Notes: generated from the sequence alone by a model not told the origin. Positions 40,849 through 49,884 are shown, counted from the stretch's first letter. The stretch: 64,000 nt of DNA from Anaerolineae bacterium (GCA_022822545.1 JAJEBE010000034.1:1-64000), one strand, 5' to 3'. Numbers and translations: made by a program.

Positions 40849-42666
40849 CTACAGTGTTTGCAGCAGACGATAGGCGAAGCGCAGCATAAGCTCTTGATGA
40901 TGGATTTGATCGTCGGTGGCGAGCGAGCCGTGGCCGGCGTCGAACCAGACGATCTCGATAGATTTGCCGAGGTCCTTCAGTCTTTGCTCGTAGACTTTCA
41001 TTTGGCGGGCGGGGCAGCGGGTATCGTTCTCGCCTTGCAGGACGAGGATGGGCGCTTGGATGTTTTCGGCGTAAGTGATGGGCGAGGCTTTGCGATGGGC
41101 TTCCGGTTTTTCTTCGGGGCTGCCGCCGAACATGCTGCGTTGGTAGCCGCGCAGGGTGCCGGCTTGGTCCTCGTACATCAACGTCCAATCGGCGATGGCG
41201 ACGATCGCCATGCCACCGGCGAAGAGATCGGGGCATTTACCCAGTGATTGAAGCGTCAGATAACCACCGTAGGAGCCGCCGGTTTTGAGGATGGCGCCGG
41301 GCCGGGCGATACCGTTATCGAGCAGCCATTGGACGCCGGCGGCGACATCTTCCACTTCGAGGTCGCCCAGGTTGCCGTCGATGGCGTGTTGGAAGTCGTA
41401 GCCGAAGGTGGTGGAGCCGCGGTAGTTGAGACTGAAGAAAGCGAAGCCGTGATCGAGCCAGGCTTGGGCATCGGGCTTCCAGATATTGGTCTGCACGGCT
41501 GTTGGTCCGCCGTGGGTGTGGACGATGGTCGGGAAGGGACCGTTGCCGGGCGGGGTGGCCAGCCAGGCCTGGATTTCCGCGCCGTCGGTCGACTGATACG
41601 CGATTGGGCGCCAGGGGGCGCCACGCGGAACATCGACGCCGAGGTCGATGACATTGCGCAGGATTCTTCCGCTTTCGGCATCGAGTTCGATCAGGCGTGT
41701 CGGCGCGGTGGAGTCGCTGAAATGCACTTGCAGTTTGCCATCGTCCAGAAAGCCACTGCCAGGGAAGAGCACGCCGGGCGGGGTATCGAGCTTGCGAACG
41801 CGCCCTTCGGCTACGTAATAGACGTACAGCGTCTGCAGGGCGCGGTCGAATTGGTTGAGCAGCAGCCGCTCGCCATCGGGCGACCAGTGCCAGACTTTGA
41901 CATCGCCGCTGAACAGTTCAGAGTGGATATCCTGCCGTTCGCCGGAGCGGGGGTTCCAAATGAAGGGACGATGGTAGCCGCCCGCGTTGGAGGAGCCGGC
42001 GACGCGCATGTCGCCAGGCGCAGGCGAGAAACCGGCGCAGCCCGTCCCGCTGCCGGGACCATCCCAGAGTTCGGCGATCAGGGCGCCGCTTCCCACATCG
42101 TAGGCTTCGAGCGCATATTCGGCGCTGCCGGTCTTTTCGGTCGAGGCGATGATGGCGATTTCAGCATCCTGCGAAAGGTAGGGTCCGAAAGAAAGAGCCT
42201 GTTTGGTTTGGGTGAAGACGGGCTTGGCATGGCGCCGATCGTGAATGATGAAGTGAAAGCCATTGTCGTACACGGCGGCGAAACCGCGGGCATTGCCGGA
42301 GTCGCTTTCGCTGAAAGAGTGCGAGGCGTAGTCCGGCAGGTCGGGCGTGATGTCCTCGGGCGCGCCGCCGCTGAACGGCAGGCGCACATAGTGGCCGATC
42401 TCGTCACCGCCGCGATCGCGCAGATAATAGACGTGCTCGCCATCGGCCGAGATTGAGCCATGAGGCACACCGGCGGGATCATCGGTTAGCTGCGTCAATT
42501 CGTCCGTTTCGACGTTCCAGGCGTAGAGCTGCCAGACGCCGTCTTTATCGCTGCAGACGAGGCCGCGCGCCGGGTTCTGGGCGGCGCGGGAGGATCCGGC
42601 GATGGCGGGGGCGCGGAAGCGCTGCTTCCAAGGGGCGTCAGCATTGAGGTTGAGGGGATTGAGCAC
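40849..42666 (-). CDS. S9 family serine peptidase (acylaminoacyl/prolyl oligopeptidase type)
   Basis: 605 residues from a GTG at 42666, chosen for AAAGG 8 bases upstream. The N-terminal 350 residues form a propeller with TolB-like blades (LTDDPAGVPHGSISADGEHVYYL, WSPDGERLLLN). The alpha/beta hydrolase follows: nucleophile in GGSYGGY (about 464), Asp in GENDTRCP (about 547), His in DAGHGS (about 579). It cleaves short peptides or acyl-peptides. No signal peptide, so cytoplasmic. Unrelated to neighbours by function. Confidence 0.88.
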   Translation of the reverse strand: MLNPLNLNADAPWKQRFRAPAIAGSSRAAQNPARGLVCSDKDGVWQLYAWNVETDELTQLTDDPAGVPHGSISADGEHVYYLRDRGGDEIGHYVRLPFSGGAPEDITPDLPDYASHSFSESDSGNARGFAAVYDNGFHFIIHDRRHAKPVFTQTKQALSFGPYLSQDAEIAIIASTEKTGSAEYALEAYDVGSGALIAELWDGPGSGTGCAGFSPAPGDMRVAGSSNAGGYHRPFIWNPRSGERQDIHSELFSGDVKVWHWSPDGERLLLNQFDRALQTLYVYYVAEGRVRKLDTPPGVLFPGSGFLDDGKLQVHFSDSTAPTRLIELDAESGRILRNVIDLGVDVPRGAPWRPIAYQSTDGAEIQAWLATPPGNGPFPTIVHTHGGPTAVQTNIWKPDAQAWLDHGFAFFSLNYRGSTTFGYDFQHAIDGNLGDLEVEDVAAGVQWLLDNGIARPGAILKTGGSYGGYLTLQSLGKCPDLFAGGMAIVAIADWTLMYEDQAGTLRGYQRSMFGGSPEEKPEAHRKASPITYAENIQAPILVLQGENDTRCPARQMKVYEQRLKDLGKSIEIVWFDAGHGSLATDDQIHHQELMLRFAYRLLQTL

Positions 42667-42819
42667 GGCGCGGACCTTTCGTGATTTGCGGGCGGCGCTT
42701 ATCATAAGCGGACATGGGGCGACGCGCAATATGCGGGCGGGGCGGGAAAGCATCCTAGACCTGCGCTGAATCGTCCGTCATAATATGGGACATTCCGGCG
42801 AGATTTATGGAGGTTGAGA

Positions 42820-43017
42820 ATGGCAATTGCGGTGATGGCTGTGATCATCCTTTTGAACATCGCGCTGCTGCTGGCGGTGATGCGGATCGGCACGATGGAA
42901 GATTTCCACAGCGAAGTCGCGGCTGAGGATTCGGCGGCGGTGCTGGCGTGGCGGGCGCGGCTGGCGGCGCGGAGCGAGACGAGCGCAACGGAGGCCAGCG
43001 ACGGCGACGGCGCGTAA
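42820..43017 (+). CDS. Small single-helix membrane protein
   Basis: 65 residues: one N-terminal transmembrane helix (AVMAVIILLNIALLLAVM), then a charged tail of alanines and glutamates (LAARSETSATEASDGDGA). GGAGG lies 7 bases before the ATG. It sits 10 bases before the glycosyltransferase and is probably in its operon. Not recognised. Confidence 0.6.
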   Translation: MAIAVMAVIILLNIALLLAVMRIGTMEDFHSEVAAEDSAAVLAWRARLAARSETSATEASDGDGA

Positions 43018-43027
43018 TGCCTTTCGC

Positions 43028-44134
43028 ATGCGGATTGGACTGCTCACTTCCGACCTCAGCGCCGGGCATGGCTGGGCGAATTACAGCCTGAACCTCATCC
43101 GGCAATTAAAGGCGCGCGGGCATGAGACGACGGTCATCTGCGCCAGGAACAGCCCGACCGTCGACTTTCCACAGCAGCCCATTCTGCCCTCGGTAGCCCC
43201 ACCCGAAAGATATAGCCTCATCAAGATATTGCGTCAATTGCCGCGGGCGCGGGCATTATTGCGTGACTGCGACATCGTGCATAGCGCGATTGAGCCATAC
43301 GCGATTTTGGCGGGGGCTGTGGCCGGGGGCAGACCGCTTTTTGTCACCGCGCATGGCAGTTATGTCAACCTGCCCCGCATTTGCCGGTTTCCGGTCGGCT
43401 GGATGTATCAGCGGGCCTTCGAGCGCGCGCAGTTGATCTGCGTCAGCCGGCATACGGCGCAAGTGGCGCGGGCTTTGATGCCGAATGTCCGCGCGCGGGT
43501 CATCAACAACGGCGTGGACGCGGCGCGTTTCGAGCATCCGCCGCCTACCAAGGTAGAGAAGACAGCGCCGACCGTGGTCACTCTAGGCGAGGTCAAGCCA
43601 AGGAAAGGCACGCTGCAACTGGTCGAGGCGATGGCAGTTCTGCGCGAGCGGCTGCCGGGGGCGCAGTGCTTGATCATGGGAAATCCGCAAACGGGCAGCC
43701 CGTATACAGCGCTTGTGGAGCGGCGCGTTAAGGAGCTGGGGCTGGAAAATAACGTCACGTTCATGGGATTCGTCGACGATGACGTGCGGCGCGCCTGGCT
43801 GGCGGCGGCGGATGTCTTCGCGCTGCCTTCCATGAATGACGGCATGTTTTTTGAGGGCTTCGGACTGGCGGTCCTGGAAGCGAGCGCCGCGGGAACAGCC
43901 GTGGTCGGGACGGACAAGTGCGGCGTGGCGGACGCGATTGAAGACGGCGTTACCGGCGTGGTCGTCCCGCAAGACAATATCGCGGAGGCGCTGCCGCGGG
44001 CGCTGCTGGACTTGCTGGAAGATCCGGCGAAGGCGGCGCGGATGGGCGCGGCCGGGCGCGAGCGGGCGAAAGCTATGACATGGGCGGCGATGGCGAATCA
44101 GGTTATCGCGCTCTATCAGGCGGCGCTGGATTAG
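43028..44134 (+). CDS. Glycosyltransferase family 4 protein
   Basis: 368 residues of GT-B fold. The N-terminal domain begins GLLTSDLSAGHGWANYSLNLIRQL with the glycine-rich acceptor loop. The C-terminal domain has VTLGEVKPRKGTLQLVEAM, VTFMGFVDDDVRRAWLAAADVFALPS and FGLAVLEASAAGTAVVG, the donor-binding E-x7-E block of family 4. It would transfer a sugar from a nucleotide donor to lipid or polysaccharide on the cytoplasmic side. The acceptor is unknown. An RfbC-like gene is 2 kb away on the other strand. Confidence 0.9.
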   Translation: MRIGLLTSDLSAGHGWANYSLNLIRQLKARGHETTVICARNSPTVDFPQQPILPSVAPPERYSLIKILRQLPRARALLRDCDIVHSAIEPYAILAGAVAGGRPLFVTAHGSYVNLPRICRFPVGWMYQRAFERAQLICVSRHTAQVARALMPNVRARVINNGVDAARFEHPPPTKVEKTAPTVVTLGEVKPRKGTLQLVEAMAVLRERLPGAQCLIMGNPQTGSPYTALVERRVKELGLENNVTFMGFVDDDVRRAWLAAADVFALPSMNDGMFFEGFGLAVLEASAAGTAVVGTDKCGVADAIEDGVTGVVVPQDNIAEALPRALLDLLEDPAKAARMGAAGRERAKAMTWAAMANQVIALYQAALD

Positions 44135-44202
44135 CCGGCCGTATTGCGGAAAGCGCTTATTCTGTTGGGCTTTGTTCAGTCATTGAAGACCACACAGGTT
44201 GA

Positions 44203-44223
44203 TTAACCACAGAGAGCACAGAG
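44203..44223 (+). repeat. Dispersed ACCACAGAGG repeat
   Basis: TTAACCACAGAGAGCACAGAG, between the glycosyltransferase and the convergent dehydratase gene. Confidence 0.7.
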
Positions 44224-44294
44224 ATTATATCTTTCACATTAATTGAGTTTGCATCGGCGGCACTTGCCTCTCCCCATAATGGCGAGGCCTCGCC

Positions 44295-45419
44295 TTAAGC
44301 CAGTTGCCGTTTCACGACAGCCTCGTCCAACTCGATGCCCAAGCCGGGGCCGGAAGGCGGTGTGATAAAGCCGTTCTCAAAACGAATCGGCTCCTCGAGT
44401 ATCTCGTAGTGCAGGCGGTCGCCGTTGTACTCCTGAATCAAGAAATTGGGCGAGCAGGCGCCGACTTGCACGGCCGCGGCGGCAGCGACCGGTCCGCAGT
44501 ACATGTGCGGCGCGATCATGGCGTAGAAGGCTTCGGCCATGCTGGCGATCTTCTTTGACTCCAGGATGCCGCCGCATTGCCCGACATCAAGCTGGATGAT
44601 CTGCGCCGCTTGTTTTTTGAGCAGATCGGCGAACTCGAATTTCGTGACCAGGCGCTCGCCGGTGGCGATCGGGATGCTGGTGTGGGCGGCCACGCGCGCC
44701 ATTTCGTCGATGTTTTCCGGCGGCACCGGTTCTTCCAGCCAGAAGGGGCTGAACGGCTCCAGTTCTTTGGCGACGCGGATGGCGCCGGCGGTGCTGAATT
44801 GACCATGGGTGCCGATGCCGACTTCCAGTTCATCGCCGACGGCGGCGCGTATGGCTTGGAATATCTTCGCCACGTGACGTATCGTCTTCAGCGAGAAATC
44901 GCGCGGATGCGGGAACAGGGGCGTGAAGGGATCGAATTTGCAGGCGCTGTTGCCTTCTTCCACCAGCTTGATGGCAATCTCGCCGGCTTTGTCCGGGTTT
45001 TCCCAAATCCCGTCCGTTGGCATGTAGGCATAGGCGCGCAGTTGCTCGTGCATCTTGCCGCCCAGGAGGTTGTAGATGGGCTGGCTCGTGGCTTTGCCGA
45101 CGATGTCCCAGAGCGCCATCTCAATCGCGCTGAGGGCGGGCGCCGCGTACAAGCCCGGATGGCGATAGTCGTGGCGGGAGGCGTAAATAGTCTGCCAGAT
45201 CTTTTCGATATTGAAGGGACTTTGGCCGATGACAAACTGGTCGCATAGCTCCCGTAACAGGCTGATCTGCGAGTTCAACTGCAGGGCGTTGCCGGTGGGA
45301 CGCTCGCCCAAGCCGGTGATGCCTTCGTCGGTTTGAAGCCGGATAAAGAGCCAATAGCGGCCGCCGCGGTAAGGGGCGATGTTTTCGACAAGAATGGTTT
45401 CGAGGCTGGTGATTTTCAT
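44295..45419 (-). CDS. Enolase superfamily protein (mandelate racemase/muconate lactonizing enzyme type sugar-acid dehydratase)
   Basis: 374 residues. The barrel contains CKFDPF near residue 160, GIGTHGQFS (about 204) with the His found in gluconate- and mannonate-type dehydratases, FWLEEPVPPEN (Glu of the metal site), IPIATGERLVTKFEF (Glu) and IIQLDVGQCGGI. The pattern fits the mannonate/galactonate dehydratase branch (ManD or DgoD-like); the exact sugar acid cannot be chosen. The normal N-terminal capping domain is present. A second enolase-superfamily gene lies at 60679. Confidence 0.87.
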   Translation of the reverse strand: MKITSLETILVENIAPYRGGRYWLFIRLQTDEGITGLGERPTGNALQLNSQISLLRELCDQFVIGQSPFNIEKIWQTIYASRHDYRHPGLYAAPALSAIEMALWDIVGKATSQPIYNLLGGKMHEQLRAYAYMPTDGIWENPDKAGEIAIKLVEEGNSACKFDPFTPLFPHPRDFSLKTIRHVAKIFQAIRAAVGDELEVGIGTHGQFSTAGAIRVAKELEPFSPFWLEEPVPPENIDEMARVAAHTSIPIATGERLVTKFEFADLLKKQAAQIIQLDVGQCGGILESKKIASMAEAFYAMIAPHMYCGPVAAAAAVQVGACSPNFLIQEYNGDRLHYEILEEPIRFENGFITPPSGPGLGIELDEAVVKRQLA

Positions 45420-45484
45420 AGCGCTATTCTCCTGCCAGTTTCAATCCGCAACTGAGAGCCATACTTTAATCGCGTGACCTTCTA

Positions 45485-45628
45485 AGTAGTCCCAAGAAAG
45501 TAATGAGACTTGTGAAAACGCCGCTTGTCTACCCCATCCCCGGCCCTTCCCCAACGCATTGGGGAAGGGTGACTCGCCGTTGAAGATGGAATGTTCTGCA
45601 GAATTCGCATGACTTATCTGGAATCATA
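45485..45628. mobile_element. MITE-like element, copy C (divergent core)
   Basis: The left edge AGTAGTCCCAAGAAAGTAATG and right edge GCATGACTTATCTGGAATCAT are the family's terminal inverted repeats. The centre differs from copies B and D: CCTTCCCC-AACGCATT-GGGGAAGG forms its own hairpin in place of the GGGGCGAC palindromes. Confidence 0.6.
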
Positions 45629-45679
45629 ATATATGCGCTGGCCAAATGTATTTGCTCACCGGGCGGGAACGGCGGGGGA

Positions 45680-46366
45680 TCAACTCGCGCGGCGGCCGTC
45701 GGCATAGAGAAAGAAATTCTCCGTCGCCCGGACTTCGATATCAAAGCCATGATGGCGCAGGGTGTCGGCAAGTTCTGTTTGCCCGTAATAGATTTTGACA
45801 ATCTCGTAGCGACGCCCGTCTTTGAGCACGCGCTGCTGCCGTTCGCCGGCGAGGTTCTCGGTTTGCGTCCGCGAATTGGCAAGGTCGGGTTCCAGCGAGT
45901 CAACAATGAAGAGGCGGCCGCCGGGTTTCAGCGCGGCCTGAACCGTCCTCAGGAAGGCGTCCAGTTTGGCCGCGGGCACATGGGAGAGCCAGAAACCGAA
46001 GAAGATCATGTCGTATTGTCGTTGCGGCTGCCAGGCGAAGAGATCGGCCAATTGATAATCGACGCGGTCGGAAGCCAGCTTGGCGCGGTTGATGGCGATC
46101 ATCTCGGGCGAGGCATCCAGGGCGGTGAGGCGCGCGCCGATGCGGACGAGCTGCTCGGTCCAGATGCCAGTGCCGGGCGCTAATTCGAGGATATGATCGA
46201 AGCCGGCTTGACTATGCAGTTGGTCGCGGACGATCTGCGCTTCCGCTTCCCATTGCCGGGTATGCGCGGCGCCGCGGTCATAGCGGCCGAGGCGATAAAA
46301 CCACTCGTCGTATTCGGGCGCGCGGGCGCGGTAGTATTCGATCTGATGTTGCAGCAGGTCTGACAT
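45680..46366 (-). CDS. Class I SAM-dependent methyltransferase
   Basis: 228 residues from the ATG at 46366 (AGAGGA 5 bases upstream). Motif I is ILELAPGTGIWTEQLVR, then LTALDASPEMIAINRAK, FFGFWLSHVPAAKLDAFL and ALKPGGRLFIVDSLEPD. The enzyme methylates an unknown small molecule; the family is close to UbiE/Methyltransf_25. It lies directly downstream of the sulfatase on the same strand. Confidence 0.87.
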   Translation of the reverse strand: MSDLLQHQIEYYRARAPEYDEWFYRLGRYDRGAAHTRQWEAEAQIVRDQLHSQAGFDHILELAPGTGIWTEQLVRIGARLTALDASPEMIAINRAKLASDRVDYQLADLFAWQPQRQYDMIFFGFWLSHVPAAKLDAFLRTVQAALKPGGRLFIVDSLEPDLANSRTQTENLAGERQQRVLKDGRRYEIVKIYYGQTELADTLRHHGFDIEVRATENFFLYADGRRAS

Positions 46367-46384
46367 TTTGTCCTCTGGTTGCAT

Positions 46385-46412
46385 GCGGGCGATCTGGCAG
46401 GTCGCCCCTACA
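46385..46412 (-). repeat. Dispersed palindromic repeat (TGTAGGGGCGA family)
   Basis: GCGGGCGATCTGGCAGGTCG then CCCCTACA, in the 41-base gap between sulfatase and methyltransferase. Its right edge reaches within 3 bases of the sulfatase stop. Confidence 0.75.
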
Positions 46413-47709
46413 ATACCATGAAGGGGTCGCGCGGCGACAGTCCATCAGGATCGTTCAGTTGGGCGCCGGGCGGGGCGGGGACGCGGCCGCGCAGGAGGGG
46501 ATCGTCAGTGGCGTGCATCCAGCGGTCGAGGCGAGCGCGCAAGTCGGCGAGGGCATCGGCATGCTCGGCGTCATGGATGAGATTACGCCTCTCGACCGGA
46601 TCCAGCAGGGTGTCGTAGAGTTGCTCGGGCGCGGGCGCTTGCTCGGCGAAACCATTTTCGAGCAGTTCGGATTTGGCCAAGCCGTCATCGATATTGGAGA
46701 GCACGGGCGATTCACGGTTATCGTAGCGGCGGATGTATTTGTAGCGCTCGGTGCGGACGGCGCGCTTGGGTTCGTAGGCGGCGTGGTAGTTGACCTCGGC
46801 GAAGACCTCATCGCGGATCGAGTCGCTTTCGCCGCGCAGGAGGGGCAGAATCGAAGTCCCTTGCAGCCAGGGCGGGGGCGCGATATCAAGCAGGTCGCAG
46901 AGGGTCGGGAAGATGTCGATATGGCTGACCATGGCGTCAAGCGCTCGTCCGCCGCTGAAGAGGCCGGGACCTTGCATGATCAGCGCGACGCCGATGCCGT
47001 GGTCGGTCAGATTGCATTTCATGCCGGGGAAGGCGAGTCCGTGATCGGTGGTGTAGATCACCAGCGTATTTTCGCGCAGGCCAGTTTCATCGAGGGCGCG
47101 CAGCACCTGACCGACCTTATCATCGAGGGTTTGCGCCATGGCGATGTAGTTGGCCATATCCTGGCGCGCCGACGGCGTATCGGGCAGGCAGGCGGGCGGC
47201 TGAACGTAAGCCGGGTTGACATCATGCTCCAGCGGAAATTCCCGATGCGTCTCGAAGAAGCCGACGGTCAGCCAGAAGGGTTGGGCGGGCGCGGCTTTGA
47301 TGAAGTCGACGGCGGCGCTATGCGCTTGGTCGCGCTCGGTCGTCAGCACCTGGTCGTAACCGACTGCTTCGGCGCCGCGATGAAACTGCGCGCTGGTGAG
47401 ATGTTGAATGCCTGCCAGCGCTGATTTATAGTCGGCTGCTTTCAGGGTGTGGATGATATGCTGCCCGAAGTCGCCCAGGACAAAGCCGCGATTCGCCAAG
47501 CCGGTCATGCCGGCGCTGTGGGCGGCTTGGCCAGTGAGCAGAGCGGCGCGGCTGGGCGAGCAGGTGGGCGCGGCGCAATAGGCGCGGCGGAAGAGCAGGC
47601 CCCGTTCCGCCAGGCGCTGCAAGTTGGGCGTCGGGATGGCGTGGCCGTAGGGCTGCAGGTAGCGGCCGGTGTCGTGGGAGTGGATGTAGAGGATGTTGGG
47701 TTTAGACAT
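46408..47709 (-). CDS. Type I sulfatase (formylglycine-dependent)
   Basis: 433 residues. Cys50 in PTCSPSRAALLTG is the CxPSR site converted to formylglycine. SHDTGRYLQPYG supplies the N-terminal metal ligands and YTTDHGLAFPGMKCNLTDHG the second set. The pattern SHDTGR is like heparan N-sulfatase relatives. No signal peptide is visible from the ATG at 47709, which is chosen because longer versions translate the MITE copy D. The maturase is not in the window. Substrates could be sulfated sugars, with a dehydratase and methyltransferase nearby. Confidence 0.88.
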   Translation of the reverse strand: MSKPNILYIHSHDTGRYLQPYGHAIPTPNLQRLAERGLLFRRAYCAAPTCSPSRAALLTGQAAHSAGMTGLANRGFVLGDFGQHIIHTLKAADYKSALAGIQHLTSAQFHRGAEAVGYDQVLTTERDQAHSAAVDFIKAAPAQPFWLTVGFFETHREFPLEHDVNPAYVQPPACLPDTPSARQDMANYIAMAQTLDDKVGQVLRALDETGLRENTLVIYTTDHGLAFPGMKCNLTDHGIGVALIMQGPGLFSGGRALDAMVSHIDIFPTLCDLLDIAPPPWLQGTSILPLLRGESDSIRDEVFAEVNYHAAYEPKRAVRTERYKYIRRYDNRESPVLSNIDDGLAKSELLENGFAEQAPAPEQLYDTLLDPVERRNLIHDAEHADALADLRARLDRWMHATDDPLLRGRVPAPPGAQLNDPDGLSPRDPFMVL

Positions 47710-47747
47710 TGGCGTTTTCTTTAATTTTTTGCTGTCGAGTACAGAGA

Positions 47748-47905
47748 AGTAAATCCAATAAAGTAATGCAAATTTCGCTAAACCAACGATCTGTAGGGGC
47801 GACATACCATGTCGCCCGAAACCACAAGTCGCAGCGGCGGCGGGCGACCAGGTTGGCCGCCCCTACAAGTCGCGCTTTTTTGCATGACTTACTTGCTTTT
47901 GCTGA
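47748..47905. mobile_element. MITE-like element, copy D
   Basis: 158 bases, nearly the same as copy B: left edge AGTAAATCCAATAAAGTAATG, right edge GCATGACTTACTTGCTTTTGC, with two palindromes in between (47792-47818 and 47839-47868). The left inverted repeat has a 2-base change versus copy B, so the copies have had time to diverge only slightly. Confidence 0.65.
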
Positions 47906-47975
47906 GGATACAGAGGGCGCAAAGTGTTTGACGAAGCAGAGGGCGAGCTAGGGGCGACCCAATGGCTCGCCCCGG
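47903..47975. repeat. ACCACAGAGG-type repeat and palindromic repeat
   Basis: GAGGATACAGAGGGCGCAAAG (47903-47923), then 24 bases on CTAGGGGCGACCCAATGGCT then CGCCCCGG (47948-47975). Together with MITE copy D this fills most of the 333-base gap between sulfatase and dioxygenase genes; nothing coding was seen there. Confidence 0.6.
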
Positions 47976-48042
47976 CGACTAGCTGTGAATATTGAGTTGA
48001 AGACCACATCTCAGCCAGCTTGCTGCGGTAGCCATTTGCAGC

Positions 48043-48828
48043 TTACGCGGACAGCCAGGCTTCCTGGCCGCGGAAGGGCATGTGCACGGCGGGATCGAAG
48101 CTGGGCGGCTCGGCGTAGAGGTTGGCCACGCCGGGGGACTTTTGGCCGCGCAGGAAGATGCTGGCGTGGGTATCGCGCTTGACCCAGGTTGTGGTCGGGA
48201 TGTAGCGCAGGGTCAAGCCGATGCGCCATTTATCGGAGGTGTTGGCTTCGCTGCCATGAATGATCTTGGGATTATGAATCGAGACATCACCCGGTTGGAG
48301 TTCGAGATCAACCACGTGGGAGTCGTCGATTTGCGAGGGGTGGATGCCGGAGGAGAGCACATTCTTGCCATCGGGCACATCTTGCAATTCGGCGCGGGAA
48401 AGCAGCTTGTTGTGCTGCGTGCCGGGCAAGACGCGCAGGCAGCCATTCTCGCGGGTGGATTCGGTGGCGGCCAGCCAGATGGTGGTGACTTCCATGGGTT
48501 CGAGGGGCCAGTAGGTGCCGTCCTGATGCCAGAGGACTTTCTGCCCGGTCTTGGGCGGTTTGGCGATATAGTGGGCGGCGAACATAGCGATGTTGGAGCC
48601 GATGAATTGCTGGACGATATCCAGCAGGCGATCATCGCCGACCAGGCGGTGCATGAAGGGATCGGTCACCAGCATGTCGTGGTGGAAATGCTCGGGGCGC
48701 GTGTCGGGATAGCGCGCCGCCAGCCAGTGGACGTGCTCGGCGGTTTCGCGGGCGAGATCGGCATCGATGGCCTCCCGGACGATGACGTAGCCGTTCTCGT
48801 CGTATTGCTGTCGTAAATCGGTGGTCAT
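48043..48828 (-). CDS. Phytanoyl-CoA dioxygenase (PhyH) family protein
   Basis: 261 residues. LWHQDGTYWPL (about 98-108) holds the His-x-Asp iron ligands, NPKIIHGSEANTS the distal His and WRIGLTLRY the Arg that binds 2-oxoglutarate. It hydroxylates an unknown small molecule using Fe(II), O2 and 2-oxoglutarate. No signal peptide. It heads a run of minus-strand genes (dioxygenase, sulfatase, methyltransferase, dehydratase) that may share a catabolic theme, though repeats separate them. Confidence 0.9.
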   Translation of the reverse strand: MTTDLRQQYDENGYVIVREAIDADLARETAEHVHWLAARYPDTRPEHFHHDMLVTDPFMHRLVGDDRLLDIVQQFIGSNIAMFAAHYIAKPPKTGQKVLWHQDGTYWPLEPMEVTTIWLAATESTRENGCLRVLPGTQHNKLLSRAELQDVPDGKNVLSSGIHPSQIDDSHVVDLELQPGDVSIHNPKIIHGSEANTSDKWRIGLTLRYIPTTTWVKRDTHASIFLRGQKSPGVANLYAEPPSFDPAVHMPFRGQEAWLSA

Positions 48829-48912
48829 ATCTTGATACCTCTGACTGCAGATGTCAATTCGCGCGGATATACGGTTGAGATTTTAACCCGCCCACAGCTA
48901 ATGTCAACGCAT

Positions 48913-49236
48913 CTAGTCGATGTCGACATCTTCCTTTTGCTTGCGCGGCGGGTATTGCGGTTTGAGCTCGAGCGTGATGCCGCCGAATAGGGGCGCGCAG
49001 ACGTTGTAGAGGGAGACGGTCAGCGCGGTGGAGACGCCACCGGCGACCGCGGCGATCAGGGCAGTCTGCGCCAGCATGGGGCCGAGGACATCGGGCGGGA
49101 TGATGACATCCCAGAATTTGAAGACGTAGTTGAGCAGGACCAGCAGGGCGATGGGGATGATGGCGGCGGCGGCTGAGACGACCGCGGCGATTTTGACGGC
49201 TGACATGAAGCCGATGCGTTTGAGTGTGTAGGTCAT
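48913..49236 (-). CDS. DUF3566-like small membrane protein
   Basis: 107 residues, with two transmembrane helices (AVKIAAVVSAAAAIIPIALLVLL and LAQTALIAAVAGGVSTALTVSLY). The ending LYNVCAPLFGGITLEL recalls the LYNLCADLVGGVEVTL ending of DUF3566 proteins, so membership is likely. The ATG at 49236 follows AAGGACAATCCC; a longer start at 49251 is possible. Function unknown. Confidence 0.65.
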   Translation of the reverse strand: MTYTLKRIGFMSAVKIAAVVSAAAAIIPIALLVLLNYVFKFWDVIIPPDVLGPMLAQTALIAAVAGGVSTALTVSLYNVCAPLFGGITLELKPQYPPRKQKEDVDID

Positions 49237-49299
49237 GGGATTGTCCTTCATTAACTCCAGTAGCTCTTAGGTAGTAATTTCATCTCTTGCTTGCAGTCA

Positions 49300-49884
49300 T
49301 CAATCGGACAAATTCTCGACAGCCCTTATTAGTTGAATGCACTCACGCACATCTGGAAATTGAAAAAGCTGCGGCTTAGGATTCGCAAGATCTCGCATAA
49401 CTTCCATCGCATTCCCGACATCTTGCAGCGATATTATCTTGTCGAACTTTATCCGCAAACCTTTTACGTCTCCGTTGAAGTGGAGGTGCTTGTTCGTGAT
49501 TGCCATATATCCAGTATCCAGGTGTGTAATCTCGTCTTTAGAAACTGAGCGACCTGCTGTTCTCCCAACATTAAGCGAAAGACCTTTCGCTACTCGAACC
49601 CTTGCGCCTTTATTCCCGCCTTGCCAATGACGTACAGCACGAGTTTCATAATAATGAACATTAGCCCAAGCGTATAGCAGAACCTCTTTCTTCTGCATCT
49701 TAAACGGCAAACTATCTCCTGACGTTTCTACATTAGGCAATTCACCACGATTTATAGAGTCAAGCACCGCCAAAAGAGGCGCTTTTCTTTCTGCTTTTAG
49801 CTCTGCTTGGTGCTTGGATTCACACGTGCTGTGTCTATCCTTGAACATACCCGCGTTTTGTCCGCAGTAGATGCACTTTCCCAT
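49300..49884 (-). CDS. Zinc-ribbon protein with PH-like domain, unrecognised
   Basis: 194 residues. CIYCGQNAGMFKDRHSTC near the N-terminus is a treble-clef/zinc-ribbon-like Cys2-His-Cys site. Residues 95-190 (VRVAKGLSLNVGRTAGRS...TGYMAITNKHLHFNGDVKGLRIKFDKIISLQ) are strand-rich with the ITNKHLxF pattern of bacterial PH-like domains. GGGAG precedes the ATG at 49884. Base composition is clearly less GC-rich than its neighbours, suggesting transfer. Function not assigned. Confidence 0.7.
   Translation of the reverse strand: MGKCIYCGQNAGMFKDRHSTCESKHQAELKAERKAPLLAVLDSINRGELPNVETSGDSLPFKMQKKEVLLYAWANVHYYETRAVRHWQGGNKGARVRVAKGLSLNVGRTAGRSVSKDEITHLDTGYMAITNKHLHFNGDVKGLRIKFDKIISLQDVGNAMEVMRDLANPKPQLFQFPDVRECIQLIRAVENLSD

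Noticed and set aside
38953..47905. CRISPR array formed by the repeated palindromes
   Set aside because: Spacing is irregular, copies are far apart, units differ in orientation and no cas genes occur.
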